A DNA stretch of 53,168 nucleotides from Opitutales bacterium (lineage in GTDB: Bacteria > Verrucomicrobiota > Verrucomicrobiia > Opitutales > Opitutaceae), in the NCBI GenBank assembly GCA_018700525.1, contig JABITN010000204.1, positions 1 through 53,168 on the forward strand, in the 5' to 3' direction. This document shows positions 24,943 to 34,605 of this stretch, piece after piece. How positions within the stretch are numbered: position 1 is the stretch's first letter; the number at the start of each line of letters is the position of its first letter. Made by a program: the position numbers and the translations under genes. Below the pieces are notes generated by a model. The model saw nothing but the letters and a program-made list of their open reading frames with translations, did no database searches and was not told the origin of the DNA.

Positions 24943-25902
24943 CTAAGAAGCGACCGCAGCGTTCGCAGCATTTCTAGCCGCTTCACCAAGAGGAGTGCTG
25001 ATGTAACGCTCACTGCTACTCGCTGCTATCGTAACGATTCGCTTACCAGCCATCTCAGGGCGTTTGGCCAATTCCAACGCGGCCCAAATCGTCGCTCCGG
25101 AAGAAATTCCTACCCCTAAGCCATCAAGTAATGCTGCCTTCTGGGCGGTTGCGAATGCATCATCGTTTTCGACTTTGATAACATCGTCTATAATTCCCGT
25201 ATTGCAATTCTTTGGAATAAAACCAGCCCCAATGCCCTGAATCTTGTGCGGACCTGGATTGCCCCCCGAGATCACCGGGCTATTGATAGGCTCAACGGCT
25301 ACCGTCATCAAATCCGTGCGACTCTTAATTACCTCCGAAACGCCCGTGATCGTCCCGCCGGTGCCAACGCCCGCCACAAACGCATCGATCTTTCCTTCGG
25401 TCGCATCCCAAATTTCTTCCGCTGTCGTGCGGCGGTGGACTTCAGGATTTGCCGGATTTTCGAATTGCTGGGGCATGAATGCCTTGTCGCCGATATCCAC
25501 CATCAATTCTTGAGCTCTGGCGATCGCGCCTGGCATGCCTTTCGGCCCCGGAGTGAGCACCAATTCGGCTCCGAGCATATTCAGCAAAACTCGACGTTCC
25601 ATCGACATGGTTTCCGGCATTGTCAAAATGAGACGATATCCTTTCGCAGCCGCGATAAACGCCAACGCTATTCCGGTATTGCCCGAAGTCGGTTCGATGA
25701 TGACTCCATCCGAAGAGAGCTTTCCGTCTTTTTCCGCCGCCTCGATCATCGCGATACCGATACGATCCTTAACGCTCGAAAGCGGATTGAAATATTCGCA
25801 CTTAACATAGACCTCAGCTTCAAGACCTTTAGCCAGAGCATTCAACTTAACAAGTGGAGTATTCCCAATTGCCGCAGTTATATTCGGGTATAATTTCGCC
25901 AT
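24943..25902 (-). CDS. cysK: Cysteine synthase A (O-acetylserine sulfhydrylase)
   Basis: A 319-residue cytosolic PLP enzyme that makes L-cysteine from O-acetylserine and sulfide. The PLP lysine is Lys45 in NPLSSVKDRIG. The substrate loop PTSGNTGIALAFIAAAKGYR (71-90) and the phosphate-binding VGTGGTITGVSEVI are intact, as is GISSGATIWAALELA near the end. Length is typical. It is monocistronic. With metY in the same window it gives two sulfide-assimilating enzymes. Confidence 0.96.
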   Translation of the reverse strand: MAKLYPNITAAIGNTPLVKLNALAKGLEAEVYVKCEYFNPLSSVKDRIGIAMIEAAEKDGKLSSDGVIIEPTSGNTGIALAFIAAAKGYRLILTMPETMSMERRVLLNMLGAELVLTPGPKGMPGAIARAQELMVDIGDKAFMPQQFENPANPEVHRRTTAEEIWDATEGKIDAFVAGVGTGGTITGVSEVIKSRTDLMTVAVEPINSPVISGGNPGPHKIQGIGAGFIPKNCNTGIIDDVIKVENDDAFATAQKAALLDGLGVGISSGATIWAALELAKRPEMAGKRIVTIAASSSERYISTPLGEAARNAANAAVAS

Positions 25903-25998
25903 AGTCCTTCAATTCAATCCCTTAACACATTAAGAGTCAATCCTTGTAAAGCGGGGCAATTCACAGCAACTCCTCGGTTCATTCAATCCAAGCGAGAG

Positions 25999-27360
25999 TC
26001 ATCTACCCAAACAAAACGAAAGTGCTTCCCCGATTTCTGGATACTTGAATCGATAACCGTCATCCAACAAACGCTGTGGGTGGGCGCGACAACTCGACAA
26101 CAACGCTTCCCGAGCGAATTCACCGAGAATCAAGGAAAGCGCTCCAGCCGGAACCGGCAGGAGCGTAGGTCGTCCTAAGGTCGTCCCCAGCGCTTTCGTA
26201 AAACCCGCATTACGACATGGCTCCGGAGCGACCAAGTTATACACTCCCGAACCGTCACCCCGAATAAGCTGATAAGTCGCCGTCACCCAATCCTCCAGCG
26301 CAATCCAAGGCATCCATTGACGTCCACTTCCCAATCGTCCACCTAAGCCCAAACTAAACGGCAGCAACATCCGAGACATTGCTCCATCAACGCCGTCAAC
26401 GACCACCCCCGTTCTCAAAATGAGCGTTCGTTCCGCAAACGCCTCAGCAGCTCGAGCAACCCCTTCCCACGCTTCGCATAGTTCCGCTAAAAACCCTTCG
26501 CCTCTCCCAGTCGACTCGCTTGCCACAGATTCTCCGCTTTCTCCATAGAATCCGACCCCGGATGCGCAGACAAATACGCGCGGCGGATTCCGAACGCGCT
26601 TCAAGGCCTCGACCAACAAATATCCCGCATCGACCCGACTCTTCCAAAGCTCGCACTTTCCCTGTTCGCTCCATCGACCATCCGCGAGATTCTTGCCCGC
26701 CAAATGCATCACCACATCAAATCCCTCTAGTTCCGCGGAATCGATCGAGCCCATTGCTGGATCCCAACTAATATCTCCCTCTTGAGGATTTCTAGACAAT
26801 ACCCGAACTTCATTTCCCTGAGCCCGCAATAACGCCGTCAAACGACTACCGATGAACCCATACCCTCCCGAAATCAGAATCCTCAATCGAGGCTGACTCC
26901 GGTAACGACTCCAGACCGACAAATCGCTTTTCGTAATAGCGTGTCGATATCTAAAAAGCCGATTCAACTCCCGCTTAACATAACCGCCGGCGACCAATCT
27001 GCCCAAAGTGCCAGCAGGCAATTCATAGTCGATCGAATCGATCAAGCGGCAAGTATCGATCCCCTGCTCCTCAAACGTATGCTGGTGACTCCAAGAAGCG
27101 AAAGGGCCATCGACCTGCGTATCTCTAAACCCACGACCTAGTTCGCAATCCTCTATTCGAGCAATCCAATCACGATACATCCCGAATTGCCTTAAACGCG
27201 TCTCGATCTCTGCACCCGTTTCGATACCTCCTTTTCTCGAAACGATTTGAATCGATCTCCAAGGCGGAATCAATCGCTCGAAAGCACCATCCCTCGCATG
27301 CCAATCGAACAGATCTTCAGCAGAACATGCTAGCGTCGACGCTTTTTCGAATTCAGCCAT
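25999..27360 (-). CDS. SRPBCC domain fused to TIGR01777-type NAD-dependent epimerase
   Basis: A 453-residue fusion. Residues 1 to about 150 form a START/SRPBCC ligand-binding domain (FEKASTLACSAEDLFDWHAR; FASWSHQHTFEE). From residue 159 an extended short-chain dehydrogenase domain begins with ILISGGYGFIGSRLTALLRA (GGYGFIG at 165-171). It continues with VVMHLAGKNLADGRW and CASGVGFYGESGE, then the DUF1731 C-terminal part (LPVPAGALSLILGEFAREAL). The same fusion is known in other bacteria; single-domain relatives are YfcH and SulA-like proteins. Substrate and role are unknown. It is probably monocistronic. Confidence 0.9.
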   Translation of the reverse strand: MAEFEKASTLACSAEDLFDWHARDGAFERLIPPWRSIQIVSRKGGIETGAEIETRLRQFGMYRDWIARIEDCELGRGFRDTQVDGPFASWSHQHTFEEQGIDTCRLIDSIDYELPAGTLGRLVAGGYVKRELNRLFRYRHAITKSDLSVWSRYRSQPRLRILISGGYGFIGSRLTALLRAQGNEVRVLSRNPQEGDISWDPAMGSIDSAELEGFDVVMHLAGKNLADGRWSEQGKCELWKSRVDAGYLLVEALKRVRNPPRVFVCASGVGFYGESGESVASESTGRGEGFLAELCEAWEGVARAAEAFAERTLILRTGVVVDGVDGAMSRMLLPFSLGLGGRLGSGRQWMPWIALEDWVTATYQLIRGDGSGVYNLVAPEPCRNAGFTKALGTTLGRPTLLPVPAGALSLILGEFAREALLSSCRAHPQRLLDDGYRFKYPEIGEALSFCLGR

Positions 27361-27426
27361 TAGTTCAAGCTAGGATTTTCCAAAGATTTCGCCAAGCCAG
27401 AATGTTCAACAAACTGCAAGATCCGA

Positions 27427-28866
27427 TCAAATCGACTCAGCGTACAAATCCTCGTACCCCTTCGCAACATTCGACCACGAAAAATCTCGATTCATGCCAT
27501 TCGCCTGCGCCTTTTCATATGACGCCTTATCCGAAAACAATGCCAAAGACACTTTTAGAGCCTCCTTAAAACCCGCTTCAGTCGGCTCGAATCGCATTCC
27601 GGTACCCGCTTCTTCGTCATCGCGAAAATCGATCACCGTATCATACAACCCTCCCACGTTGGAGACCAAAGGCAAAGTGCCATAACGCTGACTGTACATT
27701 TGATTCAATCCGCACGGCTCGAATACAGACGGCATCAAGAAATAATCAGAACCTGCCTCAACCAGGTGAGACATCCGCTCATCTAATCGCATGCATACTC
27801 CCACTCTATCGGGATGCGATTTCGCCCAGCGCTTCAAACTGCGCTCATAACCAGGATCACCTGTACCCAGGATAACGAGACGGCAGTCATTTTTGATGAA
27901 GAAGTTCATTCGCTTTAACAACGAATCTACGCCCTTCTGTTCGGTTAAACGACAAACCATGCCATAGACCGGCTTATCCGTATCCGTAAGTCCGGTTTCT
28001 TTCAGAAGCGCCTTTCGGCATAGAGCTTTCCCACTGAGATTTTTAGCAGAGTAATTCGCCGGCAAATGCGAATCGGTTCTCGGATCCCATACGTCCGTAT
28101 CAATTCCATTGGCGATCCCCACCAAATCCTCTTCACGTTTCGTCAACGCGCCCTCCATCCCGAATCCAAAATCTGGAGTCAATATTTCTCGAGCATAATT
28201 GGGACTCACCGTCATGATCTTATCGGCAAAGAAAATGCCCCCTTTAATCATGCTGATCTGTTCGTAAAACTCGATACCATCCAGCTCGTTAAATTCCTCA
28301 GGCAAATTCGTGTATTTGAACGAACGGTTCGGAAACAGCCCCTGAAATGCAAGATTGTGAATCGAGAAAAAGGTCTTTAGCGCCAACGACGCTCCCCGCT
28401 CCTGCTCGACCATTCTCAAGAAAAGCGGCACCAAGCCAGTCTGCCAATCATGACAGTGCAGAATATCCGCTTTTATCTCAAGAACATGCATGGCTTCGAC
28501 AATTGCCTTGCAAAACCAAATAAATCGGCGATCATTGTCATCGTAATCGCGATTCGATGCCCCATAAGCGTTCGAGCGATCGAAAAACTCGTCACGTCGT
28601 ATCACGTACATCGTTTGCCGTTTGCCTATTGGCAGAGCATAAACCTCTCCCCGCAGGAAATCGTCTCCGAGCTCTATCTGAAGTACTACTTTGAGCTTCG
28701 CTTTTTTGAATTCCGCAGACTCCAATAGCTTGCGGTATCCGGGAATAAAGATCGAGACGTCGTGACCAAAACTAGACAGAGACTTGCAAAGCGCTCCGGT
28801 AACGTCCGCAAGTCCCCCGGTCTTCAAACAGGGAAACATTTCGCTTGCCGCATGAACTATTTTCAT
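27427..28866 (-). CDS. glgA: Glycogen synthase (ADP-glucose, GT5)
   Basis: A 479-residue cytosolic glycosyltransferase that extends glycogen chains from ADP-glucose. The N-terminal KTGGLADVTGALCKSL (residues 15-30) is the nucleotide-sugar-binding signature, and MKIVHAASEMFPCL is the usual start. In the C-terminal half SVFEPCGLNQMYSQRYGTLP carries the conserved catalytic Glu region. Length is normal. It is divergent from rnr with 62 bp between the two starts. Other glycogen genes are not in the window. Confidence 0.96.
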   Translation of the reverse strand: MKIVHAASEMFPCLKTGGLADVTGALCKSLSSFGHDVSIFIPGYRKLLESAEFKKAKLKVVLQIELGDDFLRGEVYALPIGKRQTMYVIRRDEFFDRSNAYGASNRDYDDNDRRFIWFCKAIVEAMHVLEIKADILHCHDWQTGLVPLFLRMVEQERGASLALKTFFSIHNLAFQGLFPNRSFKYTNLPEEFNELDGIEFYEQISMIKGGIFFADKIMTVSPNYAREILTPDFGFGMEGALTKREEDLVGIANGIDTDVWDPRTDSHLPANYSAKNLSGKALCRKALLKETGLTDTDKPVYGMVCRLTEQKGVDSLLKRMNFFIKNDCRLVILGTGDPGYERSLKRWAKSHPDRVGVCMRLDERMSHLVEAGSDYFLMPSVFEPCGLNQMYSQRYGTLPLVSNVGGLYDTVIDFRDDEEAGTGMRFEPTEAGFKEALKVSLALFSDKASYEKAQANGMNRDFSWSNVAKGYEDLYAESI

Positions 28867-28928
28867 CCTCTCCGACCTTTACTATTTCCGACGATGAATC
28901 CAATGAAAATCCACTCTACAGCAAATAA

Positions 28929-31208
28929 ATGAAACTCAGAGAACAAATCATCGGGCTAATGCAAAATGGGGACTATATCCCTCTCAGCAAGAACGCCCTT
29001 TCGAAATCGCTCGGCCTCTTTAAAAAAGATCGCCGCAAACTAGATTTCGAACTCCGCAATTTGCTCAGTAAAGGCGAACTAGTCATCATCAAGGGCGACC
29101 GCTACTGCATCCCCAAAGACGCCGATCTCCTTACAGGCTCCATACGATTCCGTCAAAAAGGATCCGGTTTTGTGATTCCCGACAATAATCCTGGAACAGT
29201 GCGCGTCGAACCAATCGAGATCGATGCCGCCGACACTGGCGTTTCCATGCATGGCGACCAAGTCGTCATACGTCTCTACGACGAAATCAATCGACCGAAA
29301 CGCGATGTAAGAGCCAAGGGGAAGCCCAAACCCCTGCTCTACCCGGACCGCAAACGGGGCCGCGTCATTCGTATTCAAAAAAGAGCGAGAGATACCATTG
29401 TTGGAAACCTCCAGAAAACGCGTTTCTTCTACTACGTCGTTCCCGACGACCCCAGAATCATCCACGACATCTATGTTCCTGATCCCGCTGATTCCAAGAC
29501 TAAGCCGCTCCCCACCGTGGGTAGCAAAGTAGTCGTCAAACTCCACGAATGGGAGCAAAAGCACGTAAACCCAGAGGGCGAGATCATTCTCAACCTCGGA
29601 GCCACGCACGAGCCGCAAGCCGAGCTCATGTCAATTCTCCACAAATACGAGCTCAACCCGGAATTTCCTAGCAAGGTAATCAAAGCGGCCAAGGCCATTC
29701 CAGCCGAAGTCCAAAAAAAACAACTAGAGGGACGAGAAGATCTACGAGACGTATTCACCTTTACCATCGATCCCGATGATGCCAAGGACTTCGACGATGC
29801 CCTTTCAATGGAAACGCTCAAAGGCGGACTCACTAGAATCGGTATCCACATAGCGGATGTCGGAGCATACGTACAACCCAACGGAGCCTTGGACCAAGAA
29901 GCGCACAAACGCGGAAACTCGTCCTACCTTGTCGGCACGGTCATCCCAATGCTTCCGCGCACCCTATCGAACGGCATCTGCAGCCTGAAAGAAGATGTCG
30001 ACCGAATAACCAAAGCAGTCTTTCTAACATTCACGAAAGAAGGCAAAATCAAGGATATCGATTTCGCCAATACAGTCATCCGTAGCAACAAGCGCCTCAC
30101 CTACAAGCAAGCCTATACGCTGCTCTTCAATGACGACTTGGAAGTCTCTCGATCACTCAAACTCCCCCCCTCCCATCAAACGGGCTCAACGGGTCGTCCA
30201 ATGGCCGAACTGAACGATAAAGAGCTCTCCAAACTTCAATCCTCCATTCGGACGCTTTGGTCATTCGCCTCCAAGATGCGTGCCGATCGCATGCAATCAG
30301 GCAGCCTAAACCTGGACATGCAAGAGACCAAAATCTTCGTCGACGAAAAAGGCTACGCCGATCGACTGGAAAAAGTAATCAACGACGAGAGTCACCAGTT
30401 GATCGAAGAGTATATGCTCGCTGCCAACGAAGCCGTGGCCAAGGCCATACGCGAAGCCAAGCTGCCCTGTATCTATCGTGTTCACGAAGAGCCGGACGAA
30501 GAACGCCTCAATGACTTGCGCGAATTCCTCGCAACATTCGGCATCACTGTCGCCAACCTAAACGTACGTTCGGAGGTCAATAAGCTGATCAAGATTTTGG
30601 AGGAGCATCCACAAGGACATATCCTCAAATCGCAACTGCTCCGTTCACTCAAAAAAGCCTGCTACCGATCGACTCCAGACGGCCACTACGGACTTCACAA
30701 ACGTGACTATTGTCACTTCACGTCGCCGATTCGTCGATACGCCGATCTCGCTGTACATCGAGTTTTCGACTTCTTCCTCGTAAAGTTCAAAGGCCGAAAA
30801 GAGCTTCATGGAGGCACTCCCCGCTACAACATTTCTCGTGCCAAAACTCTCGCCGAGCACCTTAGCCACACGGAAGTCAATAGCACCGAAGCCGAACGCG
30901 AATCAGTAAAGGTCAAGCTCCTGGAATTCTTCGAAAGAGAACTGGAGAAACCCAAGAAAACACGTTTTCAAGCAGTCATTACCGAGGTGCGAAATCACGG
31001 AATGTTTATCGAGCTTGTCGAGTCGAATGCGTTTGGCATGGTCCATATTTCCACATTGAAAGACGACCTTTATAACGTAAACAATTCCGGCACGGCCCTC
31101 GAAGGCCGCCGCACACGCAAAAAATATGCTGTAGGCCAGAAGATCAACGTGTTTGTCCATCGAGTCGATCGCTTCAAGCGCCAAGTCGATTTCCGCTTAT
31201 CGAAATAG
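28929..31208 (+). CDS. rnr: Ribonuclease R (RNase II/R family 3'-5' exoribonuclease)
   Basis: A 759-residue enzyme that degrades structured RNA. It begins with a winged-helix-like segment (KNALSKSLGLFKKDRRKLDF). Cold-shock OB domains follow (GSIRFRQKGSGFVIPDNNPG). The RNB catalytic domain contains TIDPDDAKDFDDALS near residues 279-291, with the four Asp that bind Mg. An S1 domain ends the protein (TEVRNHGMFIELVESNAFGM). A polar insertion of about 30 residues (LPPSHQTGSTGRPMAELN) lies inside the RNB domain near residue 413. The DUF5069 gene follows on the same strand. Confidence 0.95.
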   Translation: MKLREQIIGLMQNGDYIPLSKNALSKSLGLFKKDRRKLDFELRNLLSKGELVIIKGDRYCIPKDADLLTGSIRFRQKGSGFVIPDNNPGTVRVEPIEIDAADTGVSMHGDQVVIRLYDEINRPKRDVRAKGKPKPLLYPDRKRGRVIRIQKRARDTIVGNLQKTRFFYYVVPDDPRIIHDIYVPDPADSKTKPLPTVGSKVVVKLHEWEQKHVNPEGEIILNLGATHEPQAELMSILHKYELNPEFPSKVIKAAKAIPAEVQKKQLEGREDLRDVFTFTIDPDDAKDFDDALSMETLKGGLTRIGIHIADVGAYVQPNGALDQEAHKRGNSSYLVGTVIPMLPRTLSNGICSLKEDVDRITKAVFLTFTKEGKIKDIDFANTVIRSNKRLTYKQAYTLLFNDDLEVSRSLKLPPSHQTGSTGRPMAELNDKELSKLQSSIRTLWSFASKMRADRMQSGSLNLDMQETKIFVDEKGYADRLEKVINDESHQLIEEYMLAANEAVAKAIREAKLPCIYRVHEEPDEERLNDLREFLATFGITVANLNVRSEVNKLIKILEEHPQGHILKSQLLRSLKKACYRSTPDGHYGLHKRDYCHFTSPIRRYADLAVHRVFDFFLVKFKGRKELHGGTPRYNISRAKTLAEHLSHTEVNSTEAERESVKVKLLEFFERELEKPKKTRFQAVITEVRNHGMFIELVESNAFGMVHISTLKDDLYNVNNSGTALEGRRTRKKYAVGQKINVFVHRVDRFKRQVDFRLSK

Positions 31209-31284
31209 TTCTAGACAGTTAAGCTTCGAAAGCCTGAAATCCTTTTCGCAATCTTAAAAAGCTGTCATTAGTCACATTCAGAAC

Positions 31285-31818
31285 ATGCACCAATACGATT
31301 ACCAAGAGACGTTCAAGAAGTTGTACGATAAAGCCGTATCGCTCTACAACCAAGGAAACCGCGACAAAGATAGCTACTTCAGCCCAGACGAAAGCGCTTT
31401 CATCGCAGCGAATGGCTGGCGGGCACAGGATTTCTTCGACTACGCCGAAGACCTGACTCACCACGACGACCCCTCCTACGAAATCGCTCAATCCATCGAG
31501 CAAGTTCGCCGAGAGTACTTCATTCACATACAAAAAAGCGTCGCCTCAACCGAGCTAATCTCATCGGCCGACCTCCCTGGGAAGAGCGAGACTCTCGACG
31601 GAATCGTTTGGCTTCCTCGCATTCTCCCGAAGGCCCGAGGCAAACTTCTCGGCCAACTCCCTCAAGAAACCATGTATTGCTGCGGTGGCGACAGGCTTTT
31701 CCTCCAGACGCACGACATCCACCCGGCTGAATTCCTACGAGTTGTTTGGGCGAACCTGGACAACGATGTCGGCATTCTTGAATTCGTCAAAAACCGAAGC
31801 CAGGTTGCTACAAGTTGA
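31285..31818 (+). CDS. DUF5069 domain protein with an N-terminal extension
   Basis: A 177-residue protein without a signal peptide. The C-terminal half (TLDGIVWLPRILPKARGKLL, ETMYCCGGDRLFLQTHDIHP, FVKNRS) fits the DUF5069 pattern seen in Planctomycetes, Verrucomicrobia and Cyanobacteria. The N-terminal 90 residues (YQETFKKLYDKAVSLYNQGN; SPDESAFIAANGWRAQDFFD) are helical and acidic and lie outside the DUF5069 I know. The function is unknown. It follows rnr by 76 bp on the same strand. Confidence 0.75.
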   Translation: MHQYDYQETFKKLYDKAVSLYNQGNRDKDSYFSPDESAFIAANGWRAQDFFDYAEDLTHHDDPSYEIAQSIEQVRREYFIHIQKSVASTELISSADLPGKSETLDGIVWLPRILPKARGKLLGQLPQETMYCCGGDRLFLQTHDIHPAEFLRVVWANLDNDVGILEFVKNRSQVATS

Positions 31819-31845
31819 GGAGATCTAATTTGGCAACGATCGAAC

Positions 31846-33279
31846 CTATTCGACTTCGAGCGCCATGTATCGATAAAACCCTTGCACGTATACGAAGAGG
31901 GCAACTTTCGTTCCAGACTCAAGTAGCTTCTTGGCCTCTCTCACAGTGTACACGACTTCGCCCTTAATCTTCTCGATCACCATTCCCTCAACGAGCTGGC
32001 GGGCGTAGGGACTATCCTGCGAAACGCTCGTGATCACAAGTCCGCTTTCCACTTCATCTCCGAAACGATATTTTTTCCGTAAATCATCATTCAGCGGTTC
32101 CGCCTCCACGCCTTCCAATAAGTTGGGGTCGCTCGTCTGACCAAGGAATAACTCTCGATTGCTCGGACGCTCGCCAAGAATGACATCCGTTTTGAAATAG
32201 CGATCTTCTCGGTAAACCGTCAATTCAACAGTGCTACCTGGATCTTCGGCCGCAACCAGAAGCTTTAAGCCATTGCTTGAGTCCACTTCCCGTTCGCCTA
32301 CTTTAATGACAACATCATCCAGTTTCAGTCCCGCTTCATCTGCGGGAGAATCAGGAGAGACACTCGTAATCAAAACGCCTTTCACATCGCCAAACCCCAT
32401 CAATTCGGCTAGTTCCGAATCCAGGTCTTGAATACCAACCCCTAGAAACCCTCGAGAAACGGCTCCCTTCTCGACCAAGTCAACCATCACGCTATGGGCC
32501 AATGAAGTTGGAATGGCAAACCCAATACCGATATTGCCAGAGCTGCGACCATCCGTTAGGATCATAGTATTGATTCCAATAAGGCGCCCGGTGGCGTCAA
32601 CCAAAGCGCCGCCCGAATTGCCCTGATTGATGGATGCGTCAGTTTGAATAAAATTCTCGAAACCGCCTCGAATCATATTCAAGCCGTCACGGCCCTTCGC
32701 CGAAACGATTCCCATCGTCACCGTTTGTCCAACTCCGAGCGGATTCCCGATCGCAAACACGACATCGCCTACTTCGATTTGCTCGCTATCAGCGAGCCGG
32801 GCGAACGGAAGCGATTCTTCGCTTTCGACTTTAAGCACCGCAACGTCAGTTTGAGGATCCGTCCCCACGACAACCGCGTCGAGGGTACGCCCATCTTGCA
32901 AGCTAACGGTTACTTCATTGGAGTTTTCCACCACGTGGTGATTCGTGAGAATGTAACCATTTTCAGAAATTATCACTCCCGATCCCTGACCTTGAACCTC
33001 ACGCTCCCTCTGCTGCGGCTGCCCTTCTCCAAAGAAGCGCCAAAAAGGATCATTAGACGGGGCTCCTCCCGATTTCACGGTCATTGTCGATGCGATATTA
33101 ACCACCGCTGGACGCGTTGCCGCAAGCGATTCGGAATAACTGACTACGCCTCCATTCAAACTACGGTCCAAAGGTTCCAAATCTATTTTAACAAGATCCG
33201 CTATCGACTCTTCACCATACATTAGCGAGCCGAATCCAAGAGATAAAAGCGAGATGAACGCGTTGCGAATAATTTTCAT
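31846..33279 (-). CDS. Do/DegQ-type periplasmic serine protease
   Basis: The ATG at 33279 is preferred over an upstream GTG at 33318 because it opens a signal peptide (MKIIRNAFISLLSLGFGSLM), giving 477 residues. The trypsin-like domain has the full triad: His115 in LTNHHVVENS, Asp145 in TDVAVLKVES and Ser222 in NQGNSGGALVD. Two PDZ domains follow (GFLGVGIQDLDSELAELMGF; LVITSVSQDSPYARQLVEGM), the second somewhat degenerate. Family knowledge: these enzymes degrade or refold misfolded envelope proteins. The gene lies downstream of lpxD on the same strand in an envelope-assembly neighbourhood. Confidence 0.93.
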   Translation of the reverse strand: MKIIRNAFISLLSLGFGSLMYGEESIADLVKIDLEPLDRSLNGGVVSYSESLAATRPAVVNIASTMTVKSGGAPSNDPFWRFFGEGQPQQREREVQGQGSGVIISENGYILTNHHVVENSNEVTVSLQDGRTLDAVVVGTDPQTDVAVLKVESEESLPFARLADSEQIEVGDVVFAIGNPLGVGQTVTMGIVSAKGRDGLNMIRGGFENFIQTDASINQGNSGGALVDATGRLIGINTMILTDGRSSGNIGIGFAIPTSLAHSVMVDLVEKGAVSRGFLGVGIQDLDSELAELMGFGDVKGVLITSVSPDSPADEAGLKLDDVVIKVGEREVDSSNGLKLLVAAEDPGSTVELTVYREDRYFKTDVILGERPSNRELFLGQTSDPNLLEGVEAEPLNDDLRKKYRFGDEVESGLVITSVSQDSPYARQLVEGMVIEKIKGEVVYTVREAKKLLESGTKVALFVYVQGFYRYMALEVE

Positions 33280-33386
33280 AGGTTTCAAACTAATTTGCAT
33301 ATTTGGCAGTTTTGACACAGTTCAATCAAAATGGTTTCCAAAGTAGTAAAAATTCTTAGACAAGCTATTGATTTAAACAGCCTGTA

Positions 33387-34430
33387 TCAGACATCTTTTG
33401 CTATTTGCGACTCCAACCGTTGAACGCGTTTGAAGAGATCAGGCAATTTTCTCTGCACGACCGTTATTCGCTGAAAAGCGTTCAACGAAATCGCAGGCGT
33501 CCCACCACTCACGCTGCCAGGCTCTATATCGTTAAATGCCGCCGAACAACCCGCCAGCTTCGCCCCTTTCCCAATCGTCAAATGCCCGGAAGCTCCCGCA
33601 CGTCCTCCAAATACCACGAAATCTTCGATGTTAGTACTGCCGGCAATACCGACCTGTGCGCAAAGGATACAATGCTTACCGATTTTTACATTATGTCCGA
33701 TTTGCACATGATTATCGATTTTCGATCCCTCTCCGATAGTCGTCGGTCCTAGACGTCCACGATCGATAGCCGTATTCGCTCCGATTTCTACATCCGAATC
33801 GATCTCCACCCAACCCAATTGGGGTACTTTCTCATGAAAGGATCCATTGAATTCGTAGCCAAACCCATCAGCTCCGATCACCACACCTGAATGAATTCGA
33901 ACCCTATCGCCGATTCGAGAATCCCGCCCCACGCTTATATTGGAAGCTAACCAACAATCCGCCCCAATTCTCGACGCTTGTTCGATCACCGTTCCAGAGT
34001 GAATTTGCGTTCCAGCGCCCACGCTCGAATTTTCCCCGATTACACAGAACGGACCGATAAAAGCGGTTTCGTGGATTTCCGCCGAATCGGATACTATCGC
34101 AGAAGCATGAATGCCTCCCGCCTTCTTTGGCCAAAGTAATTGAGCAATCGATTCGCAAGCGTGTGCAAGCGATAGGCTCGGGTGTTTAACTTTCAAGAAT
34201 AACTGATTTTCGCTCGGAGCGACCTCGCAATCCTCCGGAACGAAAACAACCGACGCAGCGCAATCCGCCAAATCGCCAGAGTATTTGGCGAGACTCAAAA
34301 ACGATAGATCACCCGCTTGCGATTCCTTTAGAGTCGCTATGCCAGAAACCGAACTGCCTAGAAATGTTCCGACTTCTTCAACGACCGACGATCTGTCTCT
34401 AATTTCATCTATGCTTAACTCGATTCGCAT
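33387..34430 (-). CDS. lpxD: UDP-3-O-acylglucosamine N-acyltransferase
   Basis: A 347-residue cytosolic enzyme of lipid A synthesis. The N-terminal uridine-binding domain (SSVSGIATLKESQAGDLSFL) precedes a left-handed beta-helix built of hexapeptides (IGPFCVIGENSSVGAGTQIH; VRIHSGVVIGADGFGYEF). The catalytic His lies in IDNHVQIGHNVKIG. A C-terminal helix (FQRITVVQRKLPDLFKRVQR) completes the family layout. It is the last gene of the bamA-skp-lpxD cluster, separated from skp by a terminator, so it may have its own promoter in the 34431-34555 gap. Confidence 0.95.
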   Translation of the reverse strand: MRIELSIDEIRDRSSVVEEVGTFLGSSVSGIATLKESQAGDLSFLSLAKYSGDLADCAASVVFVPEDCEVAPSENQLFLKVKHPSLSLAHACESIAQLLWPKKAGGIHASAIVSDSAEIHETAFIGPFCVIGENSSVGAGTQIHSGTVIEQASRIGADCWLASNISVGRDSRIGDRVRIHSGVVIGADGFGYEFNGSFHEKVPQLGWVEIDSDVEIGANTAIDRGRLGPTTIGEGSKIDNHVQIGHNVKIGKHCILCAQVGIAGSTNIEDFVVFGGRAGASGHLTIGKGAKLAGCSAAFNDIEPGSVSGGTPAISLNAFQRITVVQRKLPDLFKRVQRLESQIAKDV

Positions 34431-34560
34431 ATCACTTATCTTATTTACGAGATTTGCCCGGTAGAATGCAGGGAGCGATTAACTGATTACTCTTTTTAGC
34501 CATTCGCATCCCACAAAAGGGCAATTCCACCGGAACTCCAGTTGATTTGGATACGAAAAA

Positions 34561-34582
34561 GCCCTGCCAATCAAGGCAGGGC
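34561..34582 (-). terminator. Rho-independent terminator after skp/ompH
   Basis: Minus-strand stem GCCCTGCC-TTGATT-GGCAGGGC is followed by TTTTT. It is a textbook terminator 24 bp beyond the skp/ompH stop, and it separates that gene from lpxD. Confidence 0.92.
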
Positions 34583-34605
34583 TTCAATAAAATCGTTTTT
34601 GAAGC

